From: Sphingobium sp. OAS761
Lineage (GTDB): Bacteria > Pseudomonadota > Alphaproteobacteria > Sphingomonadales > Sphingomonadaceae
NCBI RefSeq assembly: GCF_024168485.1
Contig: NZ_JALJVY010000002.1
Coordinates: 310,001 to 374,000, forward strand
Direction: 5' to 3'
Length of the DNA stretch: 64,000 bases
Shown here: piece by piece, positions 38,005 to 46,834 of the stretch
Numbering within the stretch: the first letter of the stretch is position 1
Layout: every line of letters begins with the position of its first letter
The notes under the pieces: model-generated
What the model saw: only the letters and a program-made list of their open reading frames with translations
What the model was told of the DNA's origin: nothing
Database searches by the model: none
Made by a program: the position numbers and the translations under genes

Positions 38005-38826
38005 TCAGCGGTAATAGTCTTCGACATTCAGGAAGGCGCGCAGTCCTTCCGGCGTCGCGTTGCGTATGGGATCGTCCTCGGACGTCACCGGCCCGCGCCA
38101 GGCCGTCGCCCGCAGCGGAGTGACCGTGTAGGCATCCCTCGGGTCCAGGACGTGCGGGCAGTTGGCGATAACCATGATCACCTCCATCTCCGCCCGCAGC
38201 AGGACGCTGCGGCCCGCAGGAAAGGGCCCGACGAGCGGCGTTATCGCGCCGTCGGCTTCGATCTTCGCGCCCTTGAACAAATTGATGCAGGGGTGAACGT
38301 CGCGCCGCTGGAGCCCATGCTTCGCCACGCCGAGCAGGAAGCGGTCGCGCCCGTTCGGATAAGGTCCGCTGTTCGCGCCGGAGCCATATTTGGCGGCGTT
38401 GGTCGCCGCGTTCGACGTTCCGCAGAATGTGTCGTGCGTGCCGGCGCCATCTTCCGATATGCTCATGAGCACCCGGCCCATGTCCGAAAGGAGAAGCTTG
38501 CCCTCGCCCAGATAGGCGTTCCATTGCACCTTCACGGTATCGGCCACGTTCAGCCGTTCGGTCGGCATGTCCGCGTTGAACAGCAGGATCGACGCGCAAG
38601 CGTCGCCCGCCGGGTCGATCAGCCGCAGGCGCGCGCCGCGCGGTAGCCGCCTGGTGGCATAGCCGCCGGCCGCGACGGTTTCTTCCCACAGCAGGTCGGC
38701 CGCGGCGACACCGGGCGGAAGGTCATCCGCCACCGGCGGCAACACCGGCATGGCTTCGACCACCCTGCCCGCCATGGCACGGGCATGATCGCGGGCGTCC
38801 GATGGACTGGCCAGAATTTCGGTCAT
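38005..38826 (-). CDS. DUF1989 protein, urea-carboxylase-associated (second deiminase subunit)
   Basis: The 273-residue protein is the longer DUF1989 partner: TRRLPRGARLRLIDPAGDAC, ASILLFNADMPTERLNVADT, LLLSDMGRVLMSISEDGAGT, HDTFCGTSN and CPHVLDPRDAYTVTPLRATA. The last block parallels the cysteine-containing block of the shorter partner at 37348. The additional N-terminal 45 residues are variable. The ATG at 38826 overlaps the regulator gene stop. Together the two would form the heteromeric deiminase expected for guanidine use. The cofactor, if any, cannot be read; the conserved cysteines and histidines suggest a metal or thiol site. Confidence 0.85.
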   Translation of the reverse strand: MTEILASPSDARDHARAMAGRVVEAMPVLPPVADDLPPGVAAADLLWEETVAAGGYATRRLPRGARLRLIDPAGDACASILLFNADMPTERLNVADTVKVQWNAYLGEGKLLLSDMGRVLMSISEDGAGTHDTFCGTSNAATNAAKYGSGANSGPYPNGRDRFLLGVAKHGLQRRDVHPCINLFKGAKIEADGAITPLVGPFPAGRSVLLRAEMEVIMVIANCPHVLDPRDAYTVTPLRATAWRGPVTSEDDPIRNATPEGLRAFLNVEDYYR

Positions 38827-39296
38827 GCGGCATTCTCCTTGCAGCCGTTTTCTTCCTGCTCATACAGCGGCGGAAGCAGCGCGGTGGTCGTGACGAGTTG
38901 GAGTTGCTGGACGCCGCGCACCCGGCGCAGCGCGTCGCATAACTCCTTCAGCAATGTCGCAGGGCCTTGGACCAGCAGCACTTCGAGCGACTGATCCCCC
39001 TCAAGGAACACATGCTGGGAGGAGATCACCTCCTTGAGATAGTCGGCCTGGGTCTGGGCAAGCTGATGCCGGACCCGGCCCCTGTCACCCCGGTAGACCA
39101 GGGTGATCGTGCCTGCCAGCATCTCGTCAGGCCGGGTCAGCGCCTCATGTTCCGCCAACGCGTGGCGGATCAACTCGGCGATGAGTTGCGAGCGCGAGGG
39201 TAGCCCACGCTCCGTCACCATCGCGTCGAGCTGGCGGAACAGATCGCTGGGCAAGCTCATGCTGAGCCTCGCCAGGCTTGCGCCTTCGCTAGCCAT
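38823..39296 (-). CDS. NikR-like ribbon-helix-helix regulator lacking most nickel ligands
   Basis: The 157-residue protein resembles NikR. An N-terminal ribbon-helix-helix (about 8-50, ARLSMSLPSDLFRQLDAMVT, SRSQLIAELIRHAL) is followed by an ACT-like C-terminal domain (about 58-140, with LVYRGDRGRV, SLEVLLVQGP and the closing LQLVTTTALLPP). In Escherichia coli NikR nickel is bound by His76, His87, His89 and Cys95. By alignment these are Ala84, His95, Phe97 and Ser103 here, so three of four are lost. The ATG at 39296 overlaps the ATPase stop by eight bases; upstream alternatives lie inside that gene. Its place inside the operon suggests it senses an operon metabolite. Confidence 0.82.
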   Translation of the reverse strand: MASEGASLARLSMSLPSDLFRQLDAMVTERGLPSRSQLIAELIRHALAEHEALTRPDEMLAGTITLVYRGDRGRVRHQLAQTQADYLKEVISSQHVFLEGDQSLEVLLVQGPATLLKELCDALRRVRGVQQLQLVTTTALLPPLYEQEENGCKENAA

Positions 39297-40086
39297 TGCC
39301 AATTGCCTCCTCATCATCCTGCGGGCTCGCGTCGTCTGCGACATCTTCGCCGGCCGCGGGTTCAGTGCGGCGGAGCGGCAGATCATAGACCGCAGTGGCG
39401 CCGAAACGGTGGGGGGCGTGGGGATCGTGGCGCCGCTTGTCGAGCGTCAGCACCCGCGTTCCCAATGTGAAGGCTTCCCGAATATCGTGCGTCACCATGA
39501 TGATCGTCAGTGCATAGTCGCGCCACAGCCGCGTGATCAGCGCATGCATATCTGCCCGGATGCCCGGATCCAGCGCACCGAACGGCTCGTCCAGCAGCAG
39601 GATGCGTGGCCGTTTGATCAACGCCTGGGCAATGGCCAGCCGCTGCTGCATGCCCCCTGACATCTGTGCAGGATACAGGTGCAGCGCGTCGCCCAGCCCC
39701 ACCGCTCGCAGCATCTCCTCCGCCTCCGCAGCGGCCGCCCGGCGCGCGCCGCCGAACAGGCGCGCGGTCAGCGGCGCCTTGGCGCATTCCAGGCCGAAGA
39801 TCGTGTTGCGCAGCGCCGAAAGGTGCGGGAAAACCGAATATCGCTGGAACACCACGCCGCGATCGGGGCCGCATTCCGGCGTCAGCGGCTCCCCGTCGAG
39901 CAGGATGGTTCCCCGGGTGGGCACTTCCTGGCCCAGCACGACGCGCAGCAGGCTGCTCTTTCCCGCGCCGGATGGCCCGATGATCGACACGAAGGAACCG
40001 GCCTCAATGTCCAGGTCGACCTTTTCGAGCACGATCTTGTCGCCATATTCGACCCAGATGTTGCGGAGGGAGAGGAGCGCGCTCAA
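39289..40086 (-). CDS. ABC transporter ATPase (NitT/TauT type)
   Basis: The 265-residue protein has Walker A GPSGAGKSSLL at about 37-47, the signature AQMSGGMQQRLAIAQAL, Walker B RILLLDEPFGALDP and the H-loop VTHDIREAF. It powers import by the adjacent permease and binding protein. It overlaps the permease gene by four bases (ATGA) and the regulator by eight. The family imports nitrate, taurine, thiamine precursors and urea-like compounds. A C-terminal extension of about 40 residues ends EDVADDASPQDDEEAIGNG. Confidence 0.9.
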   Translation of the reverse strand: MSALLSLRNIWVEYGDKIVLEKVDLDIEAGSFVSIIGPSGAGKSSLLRVVLGQEVPTRGTILLDGEPLTPECGPDRGVVFQRYSVFPHLSALRNTIFGLECAKAPLTARLFGGARRAAAAEAEEMLRAVGLGDALHLYPAQMSGGMQQRLAIAQALIKRPRILLLDEPFGALDPGIRADMHALITRLWRDYALTIIMVTHDIREAFTLGTRVLTLDKRRHDPHAPHRFGATAVYDLPLRRTEPAAGEDVADDASPQDDEEAIGNG

Positions 40087-40904
40087 CGGCCGGCTCCATG
40101 CGCCCAGGGGAACGCCCGTCGGCTGGCGAGGGTCAACGCTCCGTCCATCAGGATGGCCAGGATCGCGATCCAGGCAACATAGGGGATGATCACGTCCATC
40201 GACAGATAGCGGCGGACCAGGAAAATCCGGTAGCCAAGGCCGACGTCGGACGCGATGGCTTCGGCAGAAATCAGGAAGACCCAGGCAGGACCCAGCGCCA
40301 GGCGCATCGCGTGCAGCAGCCGGGGCATCGCCTGCGGCAGCGCAACCCGGATCATGATCTGCCAGGAACTCGCCCCCAGCGTCTGCGCCTTGACGATCTG
40401 CTCGCGCGGCAGGTCCGAAACATGCGCCGCGATGTCGCGCATCATGACCGGCGCTATGCCTATGACGATCAGGGCAACCTTCGCCGTTTCGCCCAAGCCC
40501 AATGCGATGAACAAAATGGGCAGCAGGGCGATGGGCGGGATGACGGCGATCGCCGTCACCAGGGGGCCGAAGGTGGCGCGCGCGGGCGGAAGCACGCCCA
40601 GCACCAGACCGGCGACCAGAGCGGTGAGCGTCGCGATGCCCAGTCCGATGCCAAGCCGCTGAAGGCTTGCCACCGTATCGGCCCAGAAGACGAACTGGCC
40701 CGTCAACTGATCCGCCTGAAACAGCAGCGCCGCCATGGCATCGCGCATGCTGCCGGGCAGCGGCAGGATCTTGTCCATGGGATTTTCGGCATGGCGCTGC
40801 GCTGCCAGCACAAGATAGAGCAAGAGCAGCAACAATATAGGCAGCGCGCCCAGTAGTATCCGGTTACCCTGGCGCGGATGGCGGTTTACCCAACGCATCT
40901 TCAC
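40083..40904 (-). CDS. ABC transporter permease (NitT/TauT type)
   Basis: The 273-residue protein has about six hydrophobic segments (for example ILLGALPILLLLLLYLVLA and LALIVIGIAPVMMRDIAAHV) and the EAA-like loop LGASSWQIMIRVALPQAMPR that contacts the ATPase. It forms the inner-membrane channel of the importer. Gene order is binding protein, permease, ATPase. The start at 40904 is 30 bases after the binding protein gene ends. The family is typical of urea-carboxylase-linked transporters. Confidence 0.9.
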   Translation of the reverse strand: MKMRWVNRHPRQGNRILLGALPILLLLLLYLVLAAQRHAENPMDKILPLPGSMRDAMAALLFQADQLTGQFVFWADTVASLQRLGIGLGIATLTALVAGLVLGVLPPARATFGPLVTAIAVIPPIALLPILFIALGLGETAKVALIVIGIAPVMMRDIAAHVSDLPREQIVKAQTLGASSWQIMIRVALPQAMPRLLHAMRLALGPAWVFLISAEAIASDVGLGYRIFLVRRYLSMDVIIPYVAWIAILAILMDGALTLASRRAFPWAHGAGR

Positions 40905-40934
40905 ATCACTTTCGATTGGATCGAAACGAACCGG

Positions 40935-42017
40935 TCAGAGCTTCCCGTCGGCCGCCAACTTCATGAAGCTGTCGTCGAACCGCAGCGTCACGCGTTGCGG
41001 ATCGCCCAGCGTCTTGCCTCCGGGGAAGGCAATGCCCACGGCGTCGGCGGATGATGCACCCTTGAACAACCCCATGGAAAAGCTGAAATCCCGCACCTGC
41101 GTCATGGTCTTGACCAGCGCCGGAGCCGTCGTGGCGGTCAGCGCCGACTTGGGATCGGCATAGAGGTGCGTGGTCGACAGCTGGCTATCGAAACTGTCAG
41201 GCGTCGCGCCGGCCAGCTTCGCCATCGCGGCGCGGGCCGCCTTTCCTTCGGCGTCCTGCCGCTGCATCAGCGAAACAGTCTCGTACCAGATGCCCGTCAG
41301 CGCCTTGCCCAGATTTGGATTGGCCTTCAGCGTTGCCGTATCGACGACCATCAGGTCGAGTATCTCGCCCGGGATCTGGGCGGAACTGAAAACCTGGGCG
41401 ACCCCCGGTTGATCCTTCATCACGGAAAGCTGCGGGTTCCAGGCAACCGCCGCCTTGGCTTGCGGGCTCCCGAACGCGCCCACGATATCCGCATCCGACG
41501 TATTCACGGTTCTGACGTCGGTCGGCTTGAGGCCCGCGGTCTGAAGCCCCCGCGCCAGCAGATAGTGAGAGACGGACAGCTCGACGAGATAGACCTGCTG
41601 CCCCTTGATCGCGCTCAGCTGGTTGGCGCCTTTCAGCAAAATGCCGTCATTGCCGTTGGAATAGTCGCCCACGATGATGGCGCTGCTGTCCTTGCCGCCG
41701 GCGGCGGGAATGGTCAGCGCGTCCATATTGGTGACGGTCACGCCGTCAAATCTGCCCGCCGTATATTGATTGACCGATTCAACATAGTCGTTCACCTGCA
41801 CGACGTTGATCTTGATCCCGTATTTGTCGGCCCACTTCTTCACGATGCCTGCCTGCTGCGCATAGGGCCATGGCATCCAGCCGGCATAGATCGACCAGCC
41901 GATGCTGAACTCCTTCCGCTGCTCCGCGCCGGTGTCCGGCCCCTTCGAACAGGACATGAGCAATAGGGCACCGGCAAGCATTGCGATCCTGCCAGCCTTG
42001 CCAATCAGCCTTACCAT
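40935..42017 (-). CDS. ABC transporter substrate-binding lipoprotein, urea-carboxylase region type
   Basis: The 360-residue protein begins with a lipoprotein signal (MLAGALLLMSC, lipobox cysteine at about residue 23). A NitT/TauT-like binding fold follows: SIGWSIYAGWMPWPYAQQAG, YTAGRFDGVTVTNMDALTIP, FGSPQAKAAVAWNPQLSVM and LKANPNLGKALTGIWYETV. Binding proteins of this family encoded near urea or guanidine carboxylases are known. It is the first gene of the leftward operon, so the operon promoter lies in the 724-base gap to the right. The ligand is inferred to be guanidine or a related nitrogen compound. Confidence 0.88.
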   Translation of the reverse strand: MVRLIGKAGRIAMLAGALLLMSCSKGPDTGAEQRKEFSIGWSIYAGWMPWPYAQQAGIVKKWADKYGIKINVVQVNDYVESVNQYTAGRFDGVTVTNMDALTIPAAGGKDSSAIIVGDYSNGNDGILLKGANQLSAIKGQQVYLVELSVSHYLLARGLQTAGLKPTDVRTVNTSDADIVGAFGSPQAKAAVAWNPQLSVMKDQPGVAQVFSSAQIPGEILDLMVVDTATLKANPNLGKALTGIWYETVSLMQRQDAEGKAARAAMAKLAGATPDSFDSQLSTTHLYADPKSALTATTAPALVKTMTQVRDFSFSMGLFKGASSADAVGIAFPGGKTLGDPQRVTLRFDDSFMKLAADGKL

Positions 42018-42741
42018 GATTCGATCCCCTTTCGCATCGCAGCATCACAGGCTTCAATTCTGATGTCCATGCAAAAATATTACAAGTGAAAAGAACAGTA
42101 ATAACGACCGATATGGCGCCGACCTGATAATCGCGCCCTGTTCCGGGGCTGCCGCCCGCTCCTTCAGACGGCGCGGCCATGGCGATCGGCCAGCGAATCG
42201 GAGCTTTCCGTTTACCTCGCTTGCGGCTGCCGAGCCGGCGCAGTCGCGAATCAGTTCAATCACTCCATCACGGCGGCGGATCGCCGGCGACACAGGATTG
42301 CCACCGCTATGGCGCTGCCCGGGTCACCGATCAGCGGCGAAAAACCAACGGATTTACGCAGTGCAGCATAACATGCGCTCATACTGAGCAGGTGCGGAAA
42401 TATTACGCTTGACGCGTTGGGTAATATCCATACCGTATCAAGGGTTGAAACGGCGTTGCGCCGGAACGGGGAAAGAATCCCCTGGGACGAATGATTCTAA
42501 GCGAGGGCAAGTGGATCGACGTCGAGTCAGCGATGCAGCAATGTCGGGCGACATGCCCGGCGTCTTCTGCCTCGCCGGTTCATCGGAATGGACAGCATGC
42601 CAGCCGGAAAACGGCGGGTGCGGGAATAGCCGGGACCACGGCCCGTCAACCGATGGCGAATATGACAAGGCGCCCGCCTAGCGAGAGCGTCAATAGGAGA
42701 GATGTCACTTAAGGCTTAACGGCAAGGGGGTCGGAGTGACT
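42018..42741. promoter_or_regulatory. Divergent control region between the nitrogen operon and the TonB receptor
   Basis: This 724-base gap holds the promoters of two divergent operons. On the plus strand there are stem-loops, such as AAGAATC/GATTCTT-like arms around 42475-42500 and a GC-rich hairpin near 42447-42463. I searched by eye for guanidine-I, II and III riboswitch motifs and the B12 box and found none that fit. The unusual length of the plus-strand leader (over 200 structured bases) remains unexplained. Confidence 0.4.
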
Positions 42742-45132
42742 ATGCAATTATTTCGGAACACGCTGTTAGGCGCGACCATTCTCATGGGCGTCGGAACCAC
42801 TCCGGCTTTCGCGCAAGGCGCTACGCAAGATGGCGGCGACGCCAACGAAATTGTGGTGACGGGCACACGCCGCGAAGTCACCATTCAAGACGTGCCGATC
42901 AATATCACCGCGATCGGCGCTGAACAATTGTCGAGGCAACGGATCGACGACGTTCGCGATCTCGCGGACTTCACGCCCGGCATGACGATTTCCGATACCG
43001 GCCCCGGCTCCACGGGGACAATCGTGCTGCGCGGCCTCAACGCGTCGGATGGCGATGCGACCGGCGCATCCTATGACGATGCGCTTGGCGTCTATCTGGG
43101 CGAGGTTCCGCTCTATTACGATTTCAAGCTGCTCGACATCGCGCGGGTAGAAACGTTGCTCGGGCCGCAAGGCACGCTCTATGGCCTCGGCACGCTGGCC
43201 GGCGCCATCCGCAACATACCCAATCGCCCCGACCTGACGGACATCAGCGGCGAAGTACATAGCCGCCTCTATGCCAAAAACCATGGCGAAAAGGCGGGCT
43301 TCCAGATGGACGGGGTCATCAACATCCCGATCATCCGCGATCATGTCGCGTTCCGTTCGGCCACCGGCTATTATTATGATCCCGGCTTCATTGACTCGCC
43401 TCTGCTGCTGCAGGAACCCGGCGTCTCGCTACCGCAGCCCAGCGGGCCGGGCGGCGTCACGGATGCGGATTATGCCGCGAACCTGACCAAGCGCAAGGAC
43501 GTCAACTTCGAAAAGACATTCACCACGCGCAATCAGCTGCTCGTCCAGTTCAGCCCGGATCTCTCGGTCAATTTTACTTACGCATTCCAGCGGACGAAAA
43601 CCGACGGCGGCCAGTATAACAGCGCCGGTGTACTGGGGACCGGCAAGTACGAAAATGGTGCTCGCTATATCGAACCGGTGAACCGCCGGGCCCATCTGGG
43701 CAGCATGGAAGTCAATGCGAATATTGCAGACTTTGCCGACCTGGTGGCGACGACCGCCTATACCGATGTTCGCAATGTCCGCAGTTCGGACAACACGGAC
43801 CTTCTTCTGGACCTCGACTATGGCTATGAAAGCTTCCCGGCTTTCTCGAGCTACAATGAAAGCGTGAACAGTCGGAAGCAGTTCAACCAGGAAGTCCGCT
43901 TCGTCTCACACCATGGCGGTCCTTTCAGTTGGGTGATCGGCGGCTTCTACAACGAACAGAAGCTGCAGAACGACTACCACGAGATACTTCCCGGCCATCC
44001 CTGGGTCGATCTGACGACGAATCCCCAAGAGATCGAATATGCGTCCTACACAACTTCGAAGGTCACCGAAAAGGCGGTGTTCGGGGAAGGCACGTTCCGC
44101 ATCACGCCGGAATGGCAGGTAACGGCGGGCGGCCGCTGGTTCCAGTATAAATCGAACATCAAGGGACGCGCGGTCATCCCGCTGCTGGGCGATCCGCTCA
44201 GCCCCTATGATGCCGAACCGGCGGGCGGCTCAGCAAAGAAAAGCGGCACCGTGTGGAAGTTCAACACGTCCTACAACTTCACCGACGACGTCATGCTCTA
44301 CGCTACTTACAGCAAGGGATATCGCATCGGTGGTCCGAACTCGGTCGCGCCCTGCCCGCCTGTTCTGAACCCGCCTCCTGCGCAGAATGTCTGCGCCTTG
44401 CCAAACGAGCTTCAATATGGGCCGGACACCACCAAGAATGCGGAAATAGGCATCCGCACCCAGCTGTTCGATCGCAAGCTGACCTTCAACTTCAACGTGT
44501 TCCAGATCAAATGGGATGGCATCCAGGTCGATTCCGCGACTCTGAACGGCATCGTCGGCATTACGGTCAACGGGGGCAAGGCGAAGTCCGAAGGGTTTGA
44601 AGCGTCATTCCAGCTTCACCCCGTTCCCGGTTTGTCGATCCAGGGAACCTATTCCTACGTCAATGCCAAGCTGACCGAGGACGTATCGAAAGTCATCGCG
44701 GTCAACGATCCCGCCGGTATTTATCCCAGCGACCCCATTCAGTTGGATGCCTTGTCCGGCGATCGCCTCCCCGGATCGGCCAAGAACAGCGGCAGCCTGG
44801 GCGCGACCTACGCCTATCCTGTCAGGGACGGCAGCATAGTCGCCAACTGGACGGCGACTTATCGCGGCAATGTCGTGACCCGGCTGGGTTGGGATCGCGC
44901 TTACGGCGACAAGCTGCCCAGCTATGTCCTGCATCGGGCGTCGTTGAATTACGAAACCGACAAATACAGCGTCGGCCTGTTCGCGAACAATATCTTCGAC
45001 AAATATGCGGTGGCTTCAGTCGCCAATGACCGGTCGCGGGTGGGCCTCAATGATGGCGTTCTGCTCCGTTACTACAGGCAAACCGTCATCAATCCGCGCA
45101 CATTCGGCATCGAAGCGCGGATCAAATACTGA
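42742..45132 (+). CDS. TonB-dependent receptor
   Basis: The 796-residue outer-membrane protein has a signal peptide (about 1-24, ending TPAFAQ), the TonB-box-like start of the mature part (NEIVVTGTR), and a plug domain (about 35-150: VPINITAIGAEQL, DLADFTPGM, VLRGLNASDG, VETLLGPQGTLYGLGTLAGA). A 22-strand barrel ends in the usual aromatic residue (GIEARIKY). It imports a large or scarce ligand across the outer membrane using TonB energy. The ATG at 42742 is used; a GTG at 42736 is possible. It is divergent from the nitrogen operon and followed by a terminator. The ligand is unknown. Confidence 0.92.
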   Translation: MQLFRNTLLGATILMGVGTTPAFAQGATQDGGDANEIVVTGTRREVTIQDVPINITAIGAEQLSRQRIDDVRDLADFTPGMTISDTGPGSTGTIVLRGLNASDGDATGASYDDALGVYLGEVPLYYDFKLLDIARVETLLGPQGTLYGLGTLAGAIRNIPNRPDLTDISGEVHSRLYAKNHGEKAGFQMDGVINIPIIRDHVAFRSATGYYYDPGFIDSPLLLQEPGVSLPQPSGPGGVTDADYAANLTKRKDVNFEKTFTTRNQLLVQFSPDLSVNFTYAFQRTKTDGGQYNSAGVLGTGKYENGARYIEPVNRRAHLGSMEVNANIADFADLVATTAYTDVRNVRSSDNTDLLLDLDYGYESFPAFSSYNESVNSRKQFNQEVRFVSHHGGPFSWVIGGFYNEQKLQNDYHEILPGHPWVDLTTNPQEIEYASYTTSKVTEKAVFGEGTFRITPEWQVTAGGRWFQYKSNIKGRAVIPLLGDPLSPYDAEPAGGSAKKSGTVWKFNTSYNFTDDVMLYATYSKGYRIGGPNSVAPCPPVLNPPPAQNVCALPNELQYGPDTTKNAEIGIRTQLFDRKLTFNFNVFQIKWDGIQVDSATLNGIVGITVNGGKAKSEGFEASFQLHPVPGLSIQGTYSYVNAKLTEDVSKVIAVNDPAGIYPSDPIQLDALSGDRLPGSAKNSGSLGATYAYPVRDGSIVANWTATYRGNVVTRLGWDRAYGDKLPSYVLHRASLNYETDKYSVGLFANNIFDKYAVASVANDRSRVGLNDGVLLRYYRQTVINPRTFGIEARIKY

Positions 45133-45147
45133 AGCTGACGAAAGGGC

Positions 45148-45180
45148 GGGGCGCATTCTTCGAAGGATTGCGCCCCTTCT
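45148..45180 (+). terminator. Rho-independent terminator after the TonB receptor
   Basis: An 8-bp GC-rich stem (45148-45155 with 45169-45176) closes a 13-base loop and is followed by TTCT. It separates the receptor from the hydrolase gene, although read-through is possible because the T tract is short. Confidence 0.6.
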
Positions 45181-45257
45181 GTCGAAACAGCCCTCCTCAT
45201 TCCGCACTTGATTTCAAGGATGACGGAAGCGCAACGCATCGATGGAGACGAAAATTC

Positions 45258-46169
45258 ATGTTGGTGGAGATTGCCAGAGCGGTCGTGGCAGCCACGCTGC
45301 TTTGTGGTACGCCAACGGTCACGGCTGCAACGGCAAAGCCTCCCGGACTTTTCCCCGAGCGCTGGATCGACGGCACGCTGGCGCAGGAGCCTGAAGTCCA
45401 GGTTCAGGCGCTCGACGGCGACACCTTCGTCATACGGCAGTCGATCAAGACCAACTTCGAAGCCCCCTTCCTCTATCTTCTTTTCGGGCGGGACAAGGCG
45501 TTGCTGGTCGACACGGGCGCGCAGGGCGGTCAAATCAGGCCGGTAATCGACCGCCTGGTCGCGCAATGGCTCTCAGCGAAAGGGCGCACGCGAATTCCGC
45601 TCGTGGTGGCGCACAGTCACAGCCATGGCGATCATGTCGCTGGCGACGCAGCATTTCGGGATCGGCCCGATACCACCGTCATCGGCCTGGAGGCGCAGGA
45701 TGTGGCTCGGTTCTTCGGCATAGCAAAGTGGCCGGAGGAGCTGGCTCGCTTTGACCTTGGCGGGCGATCCCTCACCGTCATACCGACACCCGGGCATCAG
45801 GCCGCCGCCATCATGATCTATGACCCCCGACTGAATATCCTGCTGTCGGGCGACACGCTGTATCCCGGCCGGCTTTACGTCCCTGTCAACTTCCTGGCGG
45901 AAAACCGCGCCAGCGTGGATCGCGTGGCTGCTTTTGCGGCAAGCCACCCGATCCGCGCGGTGCTCGGCGCCCATATCGAAATGACGCGCACTCATGGCCA
46001 GGATTACCCGCACGAGGCACCGGCGCACCCGGACGAACATCCGCTGGAACTGCCGAAGCGCAGCATCGACGAACTGCACAAGGGCCTTCGGGCGCCGCTG
46101 GACACCCCCGATCGGCCGCAGGTTCACGACCATTTCATCATCTACCCGGTTGCCCCGCGACCGAACTGA
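45258..46169 (+). CDS. Secreted metallo-beta-lactamase-fold hydrolase
   Basis: The 303-residue protein has a signal peptide (about 1-22, LLCGTPTVTAAT) and a metallo-beta-lactamase fold. The zinc motif is HSHSHGDH, the third histidine lies in VIPTPGHQAAAIM, and the later metal ligand aspartate is in LLSGDTLYPGRL. A final histidine (GAHIEMT) completes the site. Such enzymes hydrolyse lactones, thioesters or phosphodiesters; the substrate is not indicated. The ATG at 45258 is used because the signal peptide follows at once. It lies between the receptor and the PaoABC genes, so it probably acts in the periplasm on the imported compound. Confidence 0.87.
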   Translation: MLVEIARAVVAATLLCGTPTVTAATAKPPGLFPERWIDGTLAQEPEVQVQALDGDTFVIRQSIKTNFEAPFLYLLFGRDKALLVDTGAQGGQIRPVIDRLVAQWLSAKGRTRIPLVVAHSHSHGDHVAGDAAFRDRPDTTVIGLEAQDVARFFGIAKWPEELARFDLGGRSLTVIPTPGHQAAAIMIYDPRLNILLSGDTLYPGRLYVPVNFLAENRASVDRVAAFAASHPIRAVLGAHIEMTRTHGQDYPHEAPAHPDEHPLELPKRSIDELHKGLRAPLDTPDRPQVHDHFIIYPVAPRPN

Positions 46170-46195
46170 CGAGACGCCCGAAAGGACTGACACTC

Positions 46196-46834
46196 ATGGT
46201 CGACTGGCCCAGGCTGAAGCTATCGCGCCGCGGCGTTCTCGCCGGAACGACGGTCACGGCTGTGGCGGTAGGGGCGCCCGCCTTCACGGAAGCATCCGCA
46301 CCTCCGGCCGCCCAGCCTGTTCCCACGGCGTCGGTCACCTTCTCCGTCAACGGACGCGAGCGGCGGTTGGCGCTGGACCCGCGCACCACCTTGCTCGACG
46401 CCCTGCGCGAACATCTTCATCTGACCGGGACCAAGAAGGGCTGCGATCATGGCCAGTGCGGCGCCTGCACGGTCATCGTCCAGGGCAAGCGGATCAATTC
46501 CTGCCTCAGCCTCGCCGTCATGCACGAAGGCCACGAAATCACCACGATCGAAGGACTGGGCACGCCGGACAGGCTGCATCCGATGCAGGCGGCGTTCATC
46601 AGGCATGACGGCTATCAGTGCGGCTACTGCACGCCCGGCCAGATCTGTTCGGCGGTCGCGGTTCTGGACGAGATTGCGCGCGGGATTCCCAGCCACGTTC
46701 AGGACGATCTGACCGCCAGCCCACGCGCCACGGCCCAAGAAATGCGGGAACGGATGAGCGGCAATATCTGCCGCTGCGGCGCTTATTCCAATATCGCCGA
46801 GGCGATGGCGGACGTGGCTGGAGACAATGCGTGA
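46196..46834 (+). CDS. paoA: Periplasmic aldehyde/xanthine oxidoreductase-type [2Fe-2S] subunit (PaoA-like)
   Basis: The 212-residue protein has a twin-arginine signal ([10 protein letters not shown] at about 8-17). It has two [2Fe-2S] clusters: the plant-ferredoxin type with [11 protein letters not shown] and a later cysteine (INSC), and the helical type with QCGYCTPGQ and [10 protein letters not shown]. This is the electron-transfer small subunit of molybdenum hydroxylases of the PaoABC kind. The Tat signal means the folded complex is exported. It overlaps the FAD subunit gene by a GTGA. In Escherichia coli PaoABC oxidises aromatic aldehydes; here the substrate is unknown. Confidence 0.88.
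   Translation: MVDWPRLKLSRRGVLAGTTVTAVAVGAPAFTEASAPPAAQPVPTASVTFSVNGRERRLALDPRTTLLDALREHLHLTGTKKGCDHGQCGACTVIVQGKRINSCLSLAVMHEGHEITTIEGLGTPDRLHPMQAAFIRHDGYQCGYCTPGQICSAVAVLDEIARGIPSHVQDDLTASPRATAQEMRERMSGNICRCGAYSNIAEAMADVAGDNA

Noticed and set aside
42018..42741. Guanidine-I/II/III or cobalamin riboswitch upstream of either divergent operon
   Set aside because: No match to the conserved loop sequences could be found by eye; only unassigned hairpins are present.
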